Shown here: piece by piece, positions 12,990 through 25,505 of the stretch
Numbering within the stretch: position 1 is the first letter of the stretch
Layout: each line of letters starts with the position of its first letter
NCBI GenBank assembly: GCA_013365365.1
Contig: JABVXU010000035.1
Coordinates: 62,001-126,000, forward strand
Direction: 5' to 3'
From: Cruorifilaria tuberocauda
Lineage: Eukaryota; Nematoda; Chromadorea; Rhabditida; Onchocercidae
DNA length: 64,000 bases
Translations under genes and position numbers: made by a program
Notes under the pieces: generated by a model
What the model saw: the letters and a program-made list of their open reading frames with translations, nothing else
Told to the model about the DNA's origin: nothing
The model's database searches: none

Positions 12990-15900
12990 GTCTTGAAAAC
13001 AAAGCATAAAATATATGTGCTCATAGAATGGTTCAATAATTTAATGATAAGGATTGAAATTTAAAATCTTACAATTTGCTGATTTTCTATGAATACTGAT
13101 AATGATAATGATAATTTTTTCCTGCTTTTTCTGTTTCGTTGTTAACATTGCATATTAAGCAATTAATATACATAAAAGATATACATATAAATATAATATA
13201 AAAGTTATTTTAAAACTTTGTCAAGAAAAATTAGAAAATTAAATTTTAAAAACAAATAATTTAATTTTCTAAGCATTTAGAAAAGTAAAGATTATTTCGA
13301 ACTAAATTTTAAAATTTAAATTAAATTGCTTTTTTGATTATTTTATATCATCGATGTTTGCATGCATCAAAATTAGTTATCATTAACGGAGTAAAAGAAT
13401 TCAAAAGAAATTACAAGCACATAAAATGAATTACTTTTCGTTTTATTTAAAGCAATTCGAAGAATTTAACTCAATTCCTTTTCGGTATTCTGAAATTACT
13501 TACATTAAAAATTGACGAAATGATTTAATTGCGTATTTTGTAGGAAAAGGAATGGAAAAAAGAAAGGTAAAACCACTAATTATTGTGATTTTTAATTTGA
13601 AAAATTCTTTTACTCTTAATTTGAAATCAAATACTGAATGATAAAAGCATTAAAATAATAAAATGTTTGCTATTAAATAGACAGACAAAATTATCAATTA
13701 TAGAGATATTAGGTCATTTGCGCTCAACAGGTAAGCGAAGGCAGCAAAAGTCTTGCAGCAAATTTTTTTCTTTTTTCTTGCAAACAAATTGGAAAATAAA
13801 TTTTTCTTGCAATTTAAACTACATTTTACAAAAACTAAAAACACAACTAAAGAAATAATTGCGCTTTGTGAGCTTTTATGGCATCATTTTGAATCGACGA
13901 ATTGTAAAACGTTGGAATTTTCGAATTAATACTTTCATCGAACTGACAAATTTTCAAATTTAATCTTTAATTAAAGAAATTTTAATTAAACGAATGGCAA
14001 TTTCATTAGATAATAATCTCTAACTGATTAGCTAACTCTTATCTAATTAATTAGCTGATTCTATCTTAATTGATTAGCTAATTCTTTCTTTATTAGCTAA
14101 TTCATTTATGATTTCTATGAAAGAAAGAAATGACAATTTCATTTAGTTTTTCATTGTTTAATAATATATTAGTTAGTTTATTGTAAGTAATTTTTCTTTC
14201 CTCAATAACTTATCTTTTAGCTGAACAGCAAGACTTCAGGATAATAGCATCAGTGATAGTTATAAATTTAATCGTAAGTTTGAAATAAGGATTATGAAAT
14301 TATGAGAATAATTATTGACTGTAATCTGTTAGCAAAATAGAACAATTTATCGTAGCAATCACTGAATATTTAAGTTCTTAAGTTAGAATTGAAATAAATA
14401 GAGTAACTTTGTAAGAAATTGAAACTTTAAATTGAAAACAATCAAAGCACTATTAGTGAATTATGCAATATGAATGTGAAAGAAGTCTAACAAGTTCTTA
14501 TGATCCAAAAAAAAGAAAATGCAAATGCAAATTTAATATTTCTAAACAATTATTTCGTGTTTTAATTCATTTACTAAGGATAATTTCAAATCAAATTACT
14601 GACTAATGCATTTCAGATATAATTCCAGCAAAGAATGAATAGGAATACGAAAAAGATGAAATGAAATAAAATTCGATTGTAACTTTAACCGTTTACTTTA
14701 ATCGTATAATTCAACTTTAACCGTATAACTTGGAGAACAAAATGTATTAAATTAAGGCTGATTTCGGGGGATGGAACGAGGAGAGAGAGAAAGTTGTTAA
14801 CAGCAACTGATTATAAGTGCTTTCTCATCAAGTGCATTTCACTCTGATCAGAGTTGACAAGTGCATTCTTTTCTGATCACTTGTCATACTCGCTTAATCA
14901 ATCAATCAATTTCAGAAGTCGAATAACAGAAGTTAATGTATAATATCAAAAAAGTTATTTCTTAAACTTTCAAAATTAGAAATTAGGAAAATTAGTATGA
15001 AATTAGGTTGTAGGAGAGCCTTGGATGATCTTAAAATTTTTTAAAAATCCATCCACATGATATATAACTAAGTCATTACAGGTCTTTGGGATACATATTT
15101 AATAGGAAACTAGGCTATGCATTTTTAAGTTATAGCTAAAAAATGATTTATAAAATGCTTCACAGTTTTTTCCTCAAGCTTCAACTTTTTAATTTTTAAT
15201 TTTTAAATTTAAAAATGAAAAAGCTTTGATCAAAGATTTTCAGCTACGAGGGGGGATAAATCATGGATTTGCTTGTAGTTTGCAAATTACAATTAATTTC
15301 ACTCAATAAATGTTAAAATCTTTTTTTTTGAATTGTCTAAATTGATCATAACTGATCTAAACTAAATGTGATCGAATCGTATACGATCACGCTATAAAAC
15401 ATGATCAAGCTGAAATTACACAATTTCCAAAGTAAATTACTGAAGAGCTAAAATTCGATTTTAAGAATGTAATATAATAATTCGTCGTAATGACAATTCT
15501 TCCTCATTTCTTTCTTTAACTATTAAAATTATTAGCTTCGAAATTATGCAATTTAGAAATCTCGAAAGCCAAGCTAATCCCTGGATGTAATTGATAATTG
15601 TTTGAGATGGAACGATATAATCGGAAATATACAAAAGTTGAAGATATTCTCATACCGAATGTAACAAAAATTCAACTGCTAAAGAAAATTCAAAAATCCA
15701 ATCATAAAATACAAACTAAAAATTCGAAAATTTGAAAATTTTATATCAATTTTAAAAATTTTCAAAAATAAAAAATTCCCGATGTTATACGCAACAAAGG
15801 AAATGATTACATCAAAATGATTATTATTGATTATTACTTAAATAGATTACTGAAATGACTATTATTACATTAAAAAAATAATTTATTAATTTTACAAAAA

Positions 15901-16014
15901 GATTGCAAGGTTGAATTTTAATGTTAGATAAAGCTTTTAACTAAATGAAAAACAAAAATTTAACTTAAGTCATTTATAAACTCATAAAAAATAAATTTAA
16001 CTTATCAATTCGAA

Positions 16015-16230
16015 GATAATGGAATAAGATAAATAGAATAAATAAAGTAATATAAATATAAATAAATAGAATAAATAATAATAAATAATGGAGTAAACAA
16101 TGAATAATAGAATAAATAAATAAAATAGAATAAATAGAATAGAATAAATAGAATAAGATATAAATAAATAAATAAATAGAATAAGTAATAGGATAAATAG
16201 AACAAGATAAACAAGATAATAAAATAATAG
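16015..16230. repeat. AATA/AATAGA low-complexity tract
   Basis: Degenerate repeats of AATAAATAGA-type units. They make a spurious Tyr/Leu/Phe/Ile open frame on the minus strand. Confidence 0.85.
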
Positions 16231-16544
16231 AATAGCATAGAGGAAATTAGAATTGAAATTTTAGATGTAAATATGAATATATCTTTTCTAAACAATAATT
16301 TTTCTCTATTTGCTCAAAAAAATTTACTATGAAAGTAAATTCTTCCATGTAATTGAGATTGATCAAACTTTATGTTATTGTAAAATTTGTTCGGTGCAAA
16401 TAGTGAAATATTTTATGAATTAATCTATTTAACGAAATGCAAATAATTGAATGAAATAATATTCATAATTCACTAATCAATGCTTTCCTTGTCTATTACT
16501 AAAGCAATCATTAGAATTATGATCATAACATCGAATTGCATAAA

Positions 16545-16563
16545 CAATAACAACAACAACAAC
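16545..16563. repeat. (CAA)n microsatellite
   Basis: A short run of about six CAA/AAC trinucleotides. Confidence 0.85.
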
Positions 16564-17234
16564 AGGTGTTAACCGGTTAAGTATACGAATTTTAACACTT
16601 TCTTCATTAATCTTCAAGTTAATGTTTGTCTATAAATTGAATTCACTCTTAACTTTTCCAAAAGCTAACAAATATGGAAGAGAAAAATGACAGGTTTCAT
16701 TAGTTTATTTTTCATCTCTCAAAAAAAAAAATTGTTTACCGATATAAATTTGTGCAAATAAAAAAATACGTGCAATAATTTTAATATGAAAGTTTTTTGG
16801 AAGAAAAATAAATTTTACTTTTTCGCAAAAAGTTATTGACAAAATGACAAAAGAATGAGTGTTAATATTTTCTCCCAAATATTTGAATGAATTGAAAAGT
16901 TAAAATGTATATTGATGATTGATAAAAATTTTGATGAGATCATTTTATAAGAATTGGATCTGATTAAAACGCTTGATTTCACTTGACCAAATGATACAAT
17001 TCTGATTGGATCAGATCGGATAGGAAAGAAATGATAATTAAATTAAATTGTTTTCTTTTTCTAATATTCATTCCATTTCGCTCATTTTCAATTTATCAAT
17101 TTTTCCTTACCTATTTTTGGCATTGAAATATTTGCATAACATCCGATACTGGAAGAAAATGCTCTAATGATAATTCAAAAAACTCAACTTGGCAGCATAA
17201 TTAAATATGCTCCATGCTGGATCGGCATGTTTCA

Positions 17235-17345
17235 TTAAATGTTGTCATCTATTAAGTTATTTAAAGTTTCTCGCAACAGCTTCTCATCATTACGTAACTG
17301 ATCATGGTATTTCTTAAGATATTCCCTGCTGTTCCACGAGAATCG
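17235..17345 (-). CDS. Candidate terminal exon, charged helical C-terminus, unknown
   Basis: This minus frame reads RFSWNSREYLKKYHDQLRND, continues with a Leu/Glu/Asn-rich helix and ends in DDNI before TAA. The amphipathic, charged composition differs sharply from the Phe/Ile/Lys noise around it. An in-frame stop lies just upstream at about 17352, so it would have to be spliced, but the best acceptors are weak. No family recognised. It may be the last exon of a minus-strand gene not otherwise visible, or chance. Confidence 0.3.
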   Translation of the reverse strand, partial: RFSWNSREYLKKYHDQLRNDEKLLRETLNNLIDDNI

Positions 17346-17980
17346 AAAACTTCACCACCACTTCATTCATGCTTCATCACATTTGATTTGTCAATTTAAT
17401 GATAACGAACTTGATTTAGTGATAAAAGATATCAAAATGAAATGATTAAAAAAATTTCTATTTAATTATCAATTATGCTCAATTACGTCAAAATATGAAT
17501 ATGAAAAATGAACTTGCGAAGTTTTCTCTTAGAAAAAATGTCAAATTCTAATGCGTCAAGTTCTAAATTTATCGCTCAATATAAATGCTAAATTACGAAA
17601 TTGAATAATTATTAGCAATGATGATTCATTCAATTATTCTAATAAATTTTGAAAAAATTCAATTTAATTAAAATTTAAATAATTTGAAGTAATTTTCAGA
17701 TAGTAATAAGTAAATGAGGAAGCATTGGCAGAAGAAATGCTAATAGCAAAAGCGAAGCTTATGGGCTAAATTTACTTCTGAAATTGACATATGTCCCGAC
17801 TTTCACTCTTCGGTTTTTCTTTTTTTTTTTTGGTTTAAAAATTGCCGAAAGAAAAAAAGGAAACGGCGAGAGATATCACACTATTAATAGGAACGCTACA
17901 GAACGAATCTTTGAAAAATAAAAAGTAAAACGAAGGATATCACAAATGATAAAACTTTCTCTTTCCACTGATAAACGGAT

Positions 17981-18272
17981 GATATTCTTCGATTATCCGA
18001 TCACTATGAAAATATCAGGGCTAATCAAACTGATAACGGATGATATTCTTCGATTATCCGATCACTATGAAAGCATCAGGGCTAATCAAACTGATAACGG
18101 ATGATATTCTTCGATTATCCGATCACTATGAAGCATCAGGGCTAATCAAACTGATAACGGATGATATTCTTCGATTATCCGATCACTATGAAAATATCAG
18201 AGCTAATCAAACTGATAACGGATGATATTCTTCGATTATCCGATCACTATGAAAGTATCAGGGCTAATCAAA
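17981..18272. repeat. 61-bp minisatellite, about 4.8 copies
   Basis: Five consecutive units start at 17981, 18042, 18103, 18163 and 18224. The period is 61, 61, 60 and 61 bp with only a few substitutions (AAAATATC, AAAGCATC and AAGCATC variants). Each complete unit carries a small perfect-loop hairpin, CGGATGAT - 8 nt - ATTATCCG, preserved across copies. Because 61 is not a multiple of three, the same unit is read in successive frames, which explains the open frame across it. Confidence 0.95.
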
Positions 18273-19812
18273 TTTAAAGGAAAAAATTTTTTTAATTCAG
18301 TAACCAGTAAAAATCACTCGACAAATCATCCGTATGTGGTTTGTAGTACAATTTATTACACCTGAATCGGGTAATTTGATCGGAAAATAAACTGAATTCA
18401 ATGATGATTGTGAGGAACGTCTTATATCGTAAAGTTTATATGTTTGATTGTATATTCTGTAGTGGAGCAATCAACTGGAAATATATTTACCGAACCGGAT
18501 ACTGCAAGATTCCACCAATAGATCGGATACAATGTAAACAAGAAGAGAGGACAATACAGATACAGGTGAAGAAGTTTACATATGCAAATCTTCTTGACCT
18601 TCCACACATCAAAATAACATAAGGGATTGTATACAAATACGAATTTCATGAAATTTCAAGAATTTAATTTATAATTTTCATTGTGAAATGTTTTTTTTTT
18701 TTAAAGTGTTTTCTATAAGGGTCAAAGGAGAAGAAAAAATGTCAAAGAAGAAAAAAAATTTCGATGCAAAAAAGGTGAAGAATGATGGTGTGGAATTAAT
18801 AATAACAAGGTCATCGACTTCCGTCTATTTCACACTCTAATGACCCTTGTTATGATAATTTTTATCGATTCTTAATGACTTCATATTCGGTGACGTTGAA
18901 GGTGAAGCTATTGTTTCAGTATCACTGGGATATACCAGTTTCACTATCATTTGAGAAACAAAAGTAGCTGATAGTGAAGAAGGTTTTTTACTTTTTCTAC
19001 TATCTTATATCAAGTAGATGGATATTTTGAAGGTTAAGTTGAAGGGTAAATTATCAGTAATCAGAAATGTAAACTGTCAATAATCAATAAAAACTATTAG
19101 TAATTGTAGTGAAATATTAGAAGTGGAAAATTTATGCAAGAATAGAATAATTGTTAAGGTAAGTTTTGAAATTAATTGTAGGTATTGATCATGTTGAATG
19201 TTTTGAATAGAAAAATAAATTTTATTTTTAAAATTTTCTTCATCATTCTATATTGAAGATGGAAATGAACTTTCCAGTATAGATTGCATTTTCAATGTAT
19301 TCTTTGGTAAATACTATAAAGAAATGAACACTGTAATCATTATCATTGGATATAAAATTTTAATTTAACTGATTTTATCAAATTTCAAATTTTATAAGAG
19401 AAATTCATGAATTAAATATTACTCGTTTTAATTGTTAGTGTAGTAAAAATAAAGAGATGAAAACGTGATATTATGGAAAATAACGTGATGAAAGAAATTT
19501 AAAATAGACACTTAGAATGTAATTTATCAATATTCAATAATTTACTCAATCTTTTAAACGTGAAACTGCATCAAATTAGTATTGATTACGTAGATGAAGT
19601 GAGAAATAAAGTTAATTAAATTTGTTAGCAGGGTTATAGGTTAAAGTTTTCTTACGGTAAATGAAAAAATTTATAAAATGAGAATTATTCAAGCTGTACC
19701 TCACTGTAAAACTTAGCTTTTAGACTTTTGTAAACGAATTATAAAAAGTTATCTAATCAGCAATAATTTTCAAACCTGATTAGTCTCATTCCTTATATTC
19801 TTCGTTAACAAG
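18273..19812. other. Intergenic AT-rich sequence
   Basis: No supportable gene. A 10-bp inverted repeat (TTCACTATCA at 18940-18949, TGATAGTGAA at 18969-18978) could form a small hairpin. Overlapping open frames on both strands at about 18400-18650 have no family resemblance. Confidence 0.5.
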
Positions 19813-20743
19813 ATGGATTGCTCATCTGCGGTCATAAATATTCGTCGGCGCAAAAGTCGTTTCATCGAGGTCGATAATACAGTAGTGTATCCGGGAGATT
19901 TCTCGATGACAAAATATCGCGGAGGTAATGCGAATATTGCATAATAGTAATATCTGAGTTTTAAAATAAATTATCAAAAGTGTATTGAGGGAAATTGGCA
20001 CAACGGATAATTAAGAAACAAAAGAAACGAAAAACGATTTAGGGTTAATAAGAGAGGGCGTGGAAAATGAAAGTTTTTAATGAATGAATTGAAATTAGAT
20101 GACATAAATGAAAGCTTAATGATTAATACGAAGTACTGAAGTGAAATTAATTTCGTCTTCTTCTTCATCGATAAAAATGTTTGGAATTTATTCGAAGTAG
20201 CTTTGTTTTAAATTAATTTTTCATCGATTAGAATGGTTGGTTTTGAAAGTAATTCGAAGTAATGTTTTTCTTTAAAAGAAACTTATTAATAAAAATTCTC
20301 AGGTAGGTTAAAAACCTTTCAAGCATATTGAAGCATATTCAAGTACTTTAAGTATATTGAAATAAAAAACCTATTTTTGAAATAGTAATTAAAAACAAAC
20401 AATTTGCTAATACTTGAGAATTAAATTGACTAATATAAAATGAAAAGTTAATTGAAATTTCATTTAAACTTCAAAATCTTTGTATTTCGTAAATTTCGCA
20501 AAGAATTCGTAAATTATAACGAATAAAATAATTCTACCGCATTTAAAAAGAAAAATTTGAATTCAAAATGATTATGAAAATTTAACGGAATAAATTAACT
20601 TTTTGAATAAATATAAATTCAACGATTTTCAATAAAAGTTGACTTCACAAAATGATAAATTTCCAGGAGATCAGGTGGGTTTATCAAGCATATTTGATGG
20701 AAGTAAAACTAATAAACTGATTGACATTTCCAAAAAACTTTAG
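19813..20743 (+). CDS. Candidate two-exon small protein (62 aa), unknown family
   Basis: Exon 1 (19813-19924) begins at ATG and reads MDCSSAVINIRRRKSRFIEV, then VVYPGDFSMTKYRG, and ends in phase 1 at a GTAATG donor. Exon 2 (20667-20743) follows a TTTCCAG acceptor, and joining the phases gives GGDQVGLSSIFDGSKTNKL before a TAG stop. Both pieces have balanced composition that contrasts with the surrounding DNA, and the phase and splice signals agree, so I favour a real gene or the first exons of a larger one. A GTAAAA donor inside exon 2 would allow further downstream exons. No signal peptide or membrane segment is visible; the Arg/Lys cluster RRRKSR is the only motif. The opposite strand of exon 1 is also open, which weakens the case. 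Confidence 0.45.
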
Positions 20744-20815
20744 GGAAATTTTGGGGAAATAGGCCTTTTCCAAATGAATAATTCAAAAGATTCAAATGAC
20801 ACATACAAGCAAACA

Positions 20816-20931
20816 CATACCTTTCCTAAAATCGATCTTTCAACAATTAGCAAATTTTTTTTAACCAAATATAAATTGCTTAAAATAGATATATTAGCTA
20901 TATAAAGATCGATTTTAAGCGTAGAGGTATG
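20816..20931. repeat. Long imperfect inverted repeat
   Basis: TAAAATCGATCTTT at 20827-20840 is the exact reverse complement of 20904-20917. Outside it, CATACCT (20816-20822) pairs with AGGTATG (20925-20931). The central 60 bases contain a second short complementary pair. The whole could fold as a hairpin of about 115 nt, or be a small palindromic element. Confidence 0.75.
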
Positions 20932-22728
20932 ATATTTCTAATGACTACCTCTAATTTAATCCATATGAAATATTTCAAAGAGAGAGAAAGACAGAGTGGA
21001 CTAATTAATTACATTATCTACCTTGATATAGGCGGAAGTAATTTAAGTAAGTTGTAAGAGAAAAAGACAAGAGCACTACTCAGATAAGAGGTTGAAATGG
21101 CCAATGGTAACATGTTGTTAGTGACCTAGCAGAGTGACCTTAACAGGTACGTTGCTCATAGATACCGGCCTATCGGCCAATCGCTGAAATGTCAACCTCA
21201 TATCTTTCAATGCAAAATGAATGAGGGAAATAAGCTTTCATGCTCCACATTCAAATATATTTATTCATGAATATAATTTATAACTGAATACCGGAATTCG
21301 AAATTCATTTATTTTTAAATTACTTAAAGTGTTTCTTTGTTTTTAAACAGGTTGAAAGAAATTCTGTTACAACATATTTCATTAAAAGTTCCACTTCGCT
21401 AATTAAACTTAGTTATTAATCAACAATCTAAAATAAATCAGCATTTAATGAGTGCTGAATTTATCGCCCATATTTCAATATTTGTCATGAATAAATTAAT
21501 TACATCATTTCTTTGTTCTCCAATAATTCAATTAATTGCAAATGAATTAATTGCAATCTTTAAAATGCTTCATAGCAGAAATATCCAAAATAATTTTGCA
21601 CTGAAAAAATAACTTCGCATTCCGCCTAAGGTATTGGATCAGACTGATACGATCATATATCATTGCAACGACGAAATGATTTCTGATTTTTCCTTTGTGC
21701 AATAAATGTCATTTACCTTCAAAAAATAGTGAAATTCTTAAGAATTAGTGAATTTGCTGACGATTCTGCACGATAAAATATTTGATAAATGAAACAATCG
21801 TAAATTGACGGCGAGAAATGAAAAGTTAGAATTTCATGATTCATCCGTAATTTAAATATTCAATTTCCTTTTAGTGTGAAATGAAAGTGAAAGAAGGAAT
21901 TATTGTTAGGTATCGAAAAGATTGGTGATAAAAGTTGATCAATTTTTCATTGTTCTTTCAACAGTTACTTTTACAAATTGGTTTGATTGATAAATTAAAT
22001 GTTAGATTATATAGGGAATAATTGGAATAGAATAACTTAATTATCTTCGGTTAAAATATTGATTAATTGAAATTATGTTTTAAAAAAAAATTAATCGAAT
22101 AGCAAATTTCCTGCTTAGAGTAGTCTGAATGAAAAAGTATAGCTTAAATATCAATTAGATCAATTGAAAAAAATATGTATCGTAGAATTTTCAAATGCTA
22201 AATATACTTTCAGGTTTGAAAAATGATTTGTATTCATGAAAGGAGCATTATGCTAAGAATTAATTGCAATCAAAAGTTTATGATTTCTTTTGTGGTACTG
22301 AGCAGTACCGTGAAATTAAAGTATCAACTGTTAAGATTCGGGATCCCGAACAAAGTAAATAACTTACTGTAAATAAATTAATCACCTCAATAAAAATTAA
22401 TTATTGCAGCAAATAGGAATCCATTGTTTTCAAAATAAAATCAAATCAAAAAAAATTTCTAAATTAGCTCAAACTGATTTTGTGAACTTATGCACTTTTT
22501 GAATTAAATTCAAAAGTAATTAGTTTATTAGAACGAACTTACTTAAATAGTAATTTTCTATTGAAATTATAACTTATAACTATAATTGATGAATTTTATC
22601 AAATTTCTTCGGAATGTTAAATGAAATAATTGATCAGTTCTTAGCTACCGTATAGATTTACTTTCGAATACAGTATTGGTAATAAAATTTAAAACTCTAA
22701 TGAATTTCTCCCTCTCTCTTTACTCGTT

Positions 22729-22781
22729 CTTTTCCTCATTGATAAGGAAAATTGATGAGATTGATGGAGAATGAGGAAGAG
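22729..22781. repeat. 12-bp inverted repeat, 29-nt loop
   Basis: CTTTTCCTCATT (22729-22740) pairs with AATGAGGAAGAG (22770-22781) with one G-U pair. It sits in a TC-rich context, so it may be incidental. Confidence 0.6.
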
Positions 22782-23099
22782 CTTATCTACTACTCCAACG
22801 TAACGTTCTTACTACCAAACAGCGTTATCAGCCATGTTATCAATATCAAATGAGGACATGCACAAGAATTTTAATGTTTATGGAGGTGAATAATTCTCCT
22901 TACAAGTGCTATTTTAATGGTTCCTTATCAGTACCGTTAATTGACAGATAAGCCTACTGATAAGTTTCAAAACAGATGTCCAGTGTTCATATCAAATTGA
23001 TATAAAAACATGAAAATATTACAATCGAATGTATTGTTGTTTAATCAATTACTTAGTTTAAAAATTGATTTTAAACGAACTTTATTTGAACTTTTTTTT

Positions 23100-23146
23100 A
23101 AGCATAAATATATTTCAGATATTATCAGTGATAAATTCTATTATCC
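23100..23146. repeat. 47-bp direct repeat, copy 1
   Basis: It begins AGCATAAATATATTTCAGAT and continues through ATTATCAGTGATAAATTC. A nearly identical copy lies at 23922-23968, about 820 bp away, with essentially one mismatch. Confidence 0.85.
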
Positions 23147-23407
23147 TTTCTAATTATTAAGTGAACCTGAAATTAATTTTAAAGAATGTTTAAATGTTCA
23201 AACTGATTAATGAAATATTAAGATTGATGATAGTAATATCAGTAACAATCATTAGCTTTTTTCATTTTTTCATGTTTATTTTTAGATCAAAATTCAACAA
23301 TTACAATTGGAATGAATGAAATGAATGAATTTTTGTCGTGTTTAAGTGAAACGATCAGATATATCAGTGATAACTTTCATGATCTTATCTCTTCACTCCC
23401 ATCTTCT

Positions 23408-23425
23408 CACACACACACACACACA
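23408..23425. repeat. (AC)n microsatellite
   Basis: A pure CA dinucleotide run. Confidence 0.9.
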
Positions 23426-23921
23426 ATTCAAACAGATAAGATGAGGTGAGAAATATTTCGATCGAGTAACTTTGTAGGTTAAATACGTGTAGAAGAACGA
23501 TTCATACTTCATCTCTAATTAAAGGTAAATAATTGCTCATATAGCACTTACCTAGCAGTTGAAAAGTGATGTTTTCTATTTTTGTAATCATGAAAATATA
23601 ATATCAACAATGGTTTTTTGTATAAATGAAAATTTAAATTTCAACAAAAAAGGTTTAATTATCATGAAAATTTGCTAGAATTTATAAATGATAACTTATA
23701 ATTAAGCAATAATTTTAAAAATAAACCTTACAGCAATAACAATAGAAGAATAAAGATGAAAATGAAGTAAGCAGAAAGAAATGTTTAAGAGAAGTTGAAT
23801 TTCTTACTCTCAAATATAAAATTTGATTCTTATTGATAATGAAAAATGATATATTATCATGATATTTGATCGATATTTAATGGAAAAAATTGTTTTGTTC
23901 TTTTTGGAAAATCTCAAATTT

Positions 23922-23968
23922 AAGCATAAATGTATTTCAGATATTATCAGTGATAAATTCTATTATCT
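23922..23968. repeat. 47-bp direct repeat, copy 2
   Basis: Second copy of the element at 23100-23146. It retains the internal TTATCAGTGATAA near-palindrome. Confidence 0.85.
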
Positions 23969-25393
23969 AACTCATTCTCAATCAATATGATTCAATAAAT
24001 TCCAATAAAAATTAATTTATGTGTTATCATGTTTTAAGTATTCCAGTCTTTAAATTCAGAAGTTTTGATCAGTCTGCTGCAAACGCTGAAAATTACTTTC
24101 ACGCTTCCCGCATTTCAAATACTTAGATCCTAACATTTTTGTCTTATTTTTTTACTTCGTACTACTATTCATTTATTATTACTTAAGCACACATTCTTAC
24201 TTTAATTTACCACTTGCTGACCTATCAATAACTGCAAATTTAAATGTAATTGATCGATAAATTTGATGAAATTAAGCAAGAGAAAAAATCACATGAAATT
24301 AATCAATTCCAAAGTTTTAAATAATGTTAGCACTAAAAATTTGTGAATTGAATGTCAGTTTTGGTATGTTAGCCAAGAACTTAGGAATGTCAGCTTTGGC
24401 ATGTCAGCCAAGAATTAATAAATACCAATGCCAGCTATTCAAATATTTGTTAAAGTATGAAAATATCAGCTAACCTTGCTTTCATTCATTTCCATCATCG
24501 ATGACATATTTGGAATTTCATGTGTTTCATTTTTTCTCTTCAAATTTTTGCTTTTTTGTATTCGATTTCCACGTAAAACTGGTCGCTTCGATACTATTGT
24601 CAAATTTCTTTTCACTAAAAATTATAAAGATTTCATGAAATTTTTGAATTCTGAAAAAATTGAATTTCATATTTGCAAACTGGATTTCATTATCCAACTC
24701 TTTTAATTATTTTCCACAAGAGAATTACAAAAAACTGTGGTTAACATCAATCTTACTCAATCAATAACTTGAAATCTCTATTAAACATTCTACTTCCATA
24801 TGTAGTAGATAATCACTCCGATTAGTAATCTTCCGGATGAATGAACTTGTACTGATACGTCAGCTAACTTTTCACGTCCGTAAATACTACTGTGGCAAAT
24901 TTTCAAACTGATAAACGTGAATAATACTTGTTGAAAACAAGGCAAACAAACATATGATGATTAGCTGTGGAAATCGAATCTGTGATATCTGCAACGGTTG
25001 AAATTAAATAATATTTGTAAAATTTAAAATTTCTAAAATGTTAAACTATCAGTCAGTTGAAATGAACGGAAATTTAATCAATTACGCAAACATTTTCCGA
25101 TCACTTAGAGCTTTCACAAATGCTTGGAAACGAAAAGACAAATGGTTACTGCATGGGCGATTTCATAGAATTCAGAATTGATTTGAAACTAACCAAGCAA
25201 TGCATTTAATTTGCAATGTGTAATTAATTAGCAAATGCAACAACAAAAGAAAATGGAAAAGTTCGAAAAGAAAAATTAAGCAAAATCAATTAAATTGTCA
25301 TAAAACAAATGAAACAAATATGATCGCAGTATTGATAGCAAGCAATTGATAAACAATCAGACATTAATTGTGATAAGATTCAAAATTGATAAA

Positions 25394-25452
25394 CTTGTTT
25401 CCCGCTTTTCAGGAAGAATTCATCGTGCTCTTCCTGTATGGCGGGAAGCAGG
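25394..25452 (+). ncRNA. Pre-miRNA-like hairpin (candidate)
   Basis: Two 24-nt arms, 25394-25417 and 25429-25452, pair almost end to end around an 11-nt loop. Core pairs are TTCCCGC with GCGGGAA and CAGGAAGA with TCTTCCTG. The intervening four positions contain two U-U mismatches plus one A-U and one G-U pair, and the outer CTTGT/GCAGG pairing uses G-U wobbles. Arm length, loop size and a pair-rich GC stem inside AT-rich DNA fit an animal microRNA precursor. The strand is arbitrary because the complement also folds. I do not recognise the mature sequence. Confidence 0.45.
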
Positions 25453-25505
25453 ACCGGAAAATTCCGAATAAACAAACAATTTATACAAGATCTATAGATA
25501 GGATA

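Larger units (their letters stand above)
10337..17234. other. Gene-poor AT-rich intergenic sequence
   Basis: I see no supportable gene in this stretch of about 7 kb. The longer open frames here (for example 12524-12877 minus and 16005-16295 minus) are runs of Phe/Ile/Leu/Lys typical of random AT-rich DNA. Contents are TC tracts at 11570-11588 and 12949-12989, a CAA tract at 16545-16563, and AATA-type low complexity at 16015-16230. Confidence 0.6.
20932..25393. other. Intergenic AT-rich sequence with dispersed short repeats
   Basis: No gene can be supported. Coding-like fragments at about 21150-21205 (minus) and 21620-21710 (plus) are too short and lack good splice sites. Contents are an AC microsatellite at 23408-23425, a 47-bp direct repeat, a 12-bp stem at 22729-22781, and frequent TGATAA/TTATCA words. 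Confidence 0.5.

Noticed and set aside
16005..16295. Minus-strand 96-codon Tyr/Leu/Phe frame resembling membrane segments
   Set aside because: It is the translation of an AATA low-complexity tract.
18040..18225. Repeat-containing 61-codon frame
   Set aside because: It results from the 61-bp minisatellite read through successive frames.
19780..19950. Minus-strand open frame with plausible acceptor and donor opposite candidate exon 1
   Set aside because: The plus strand has an ATG, a donor and a phase-matched second exon; the minus frame has no partner exon. Kept in mind as an alternative.
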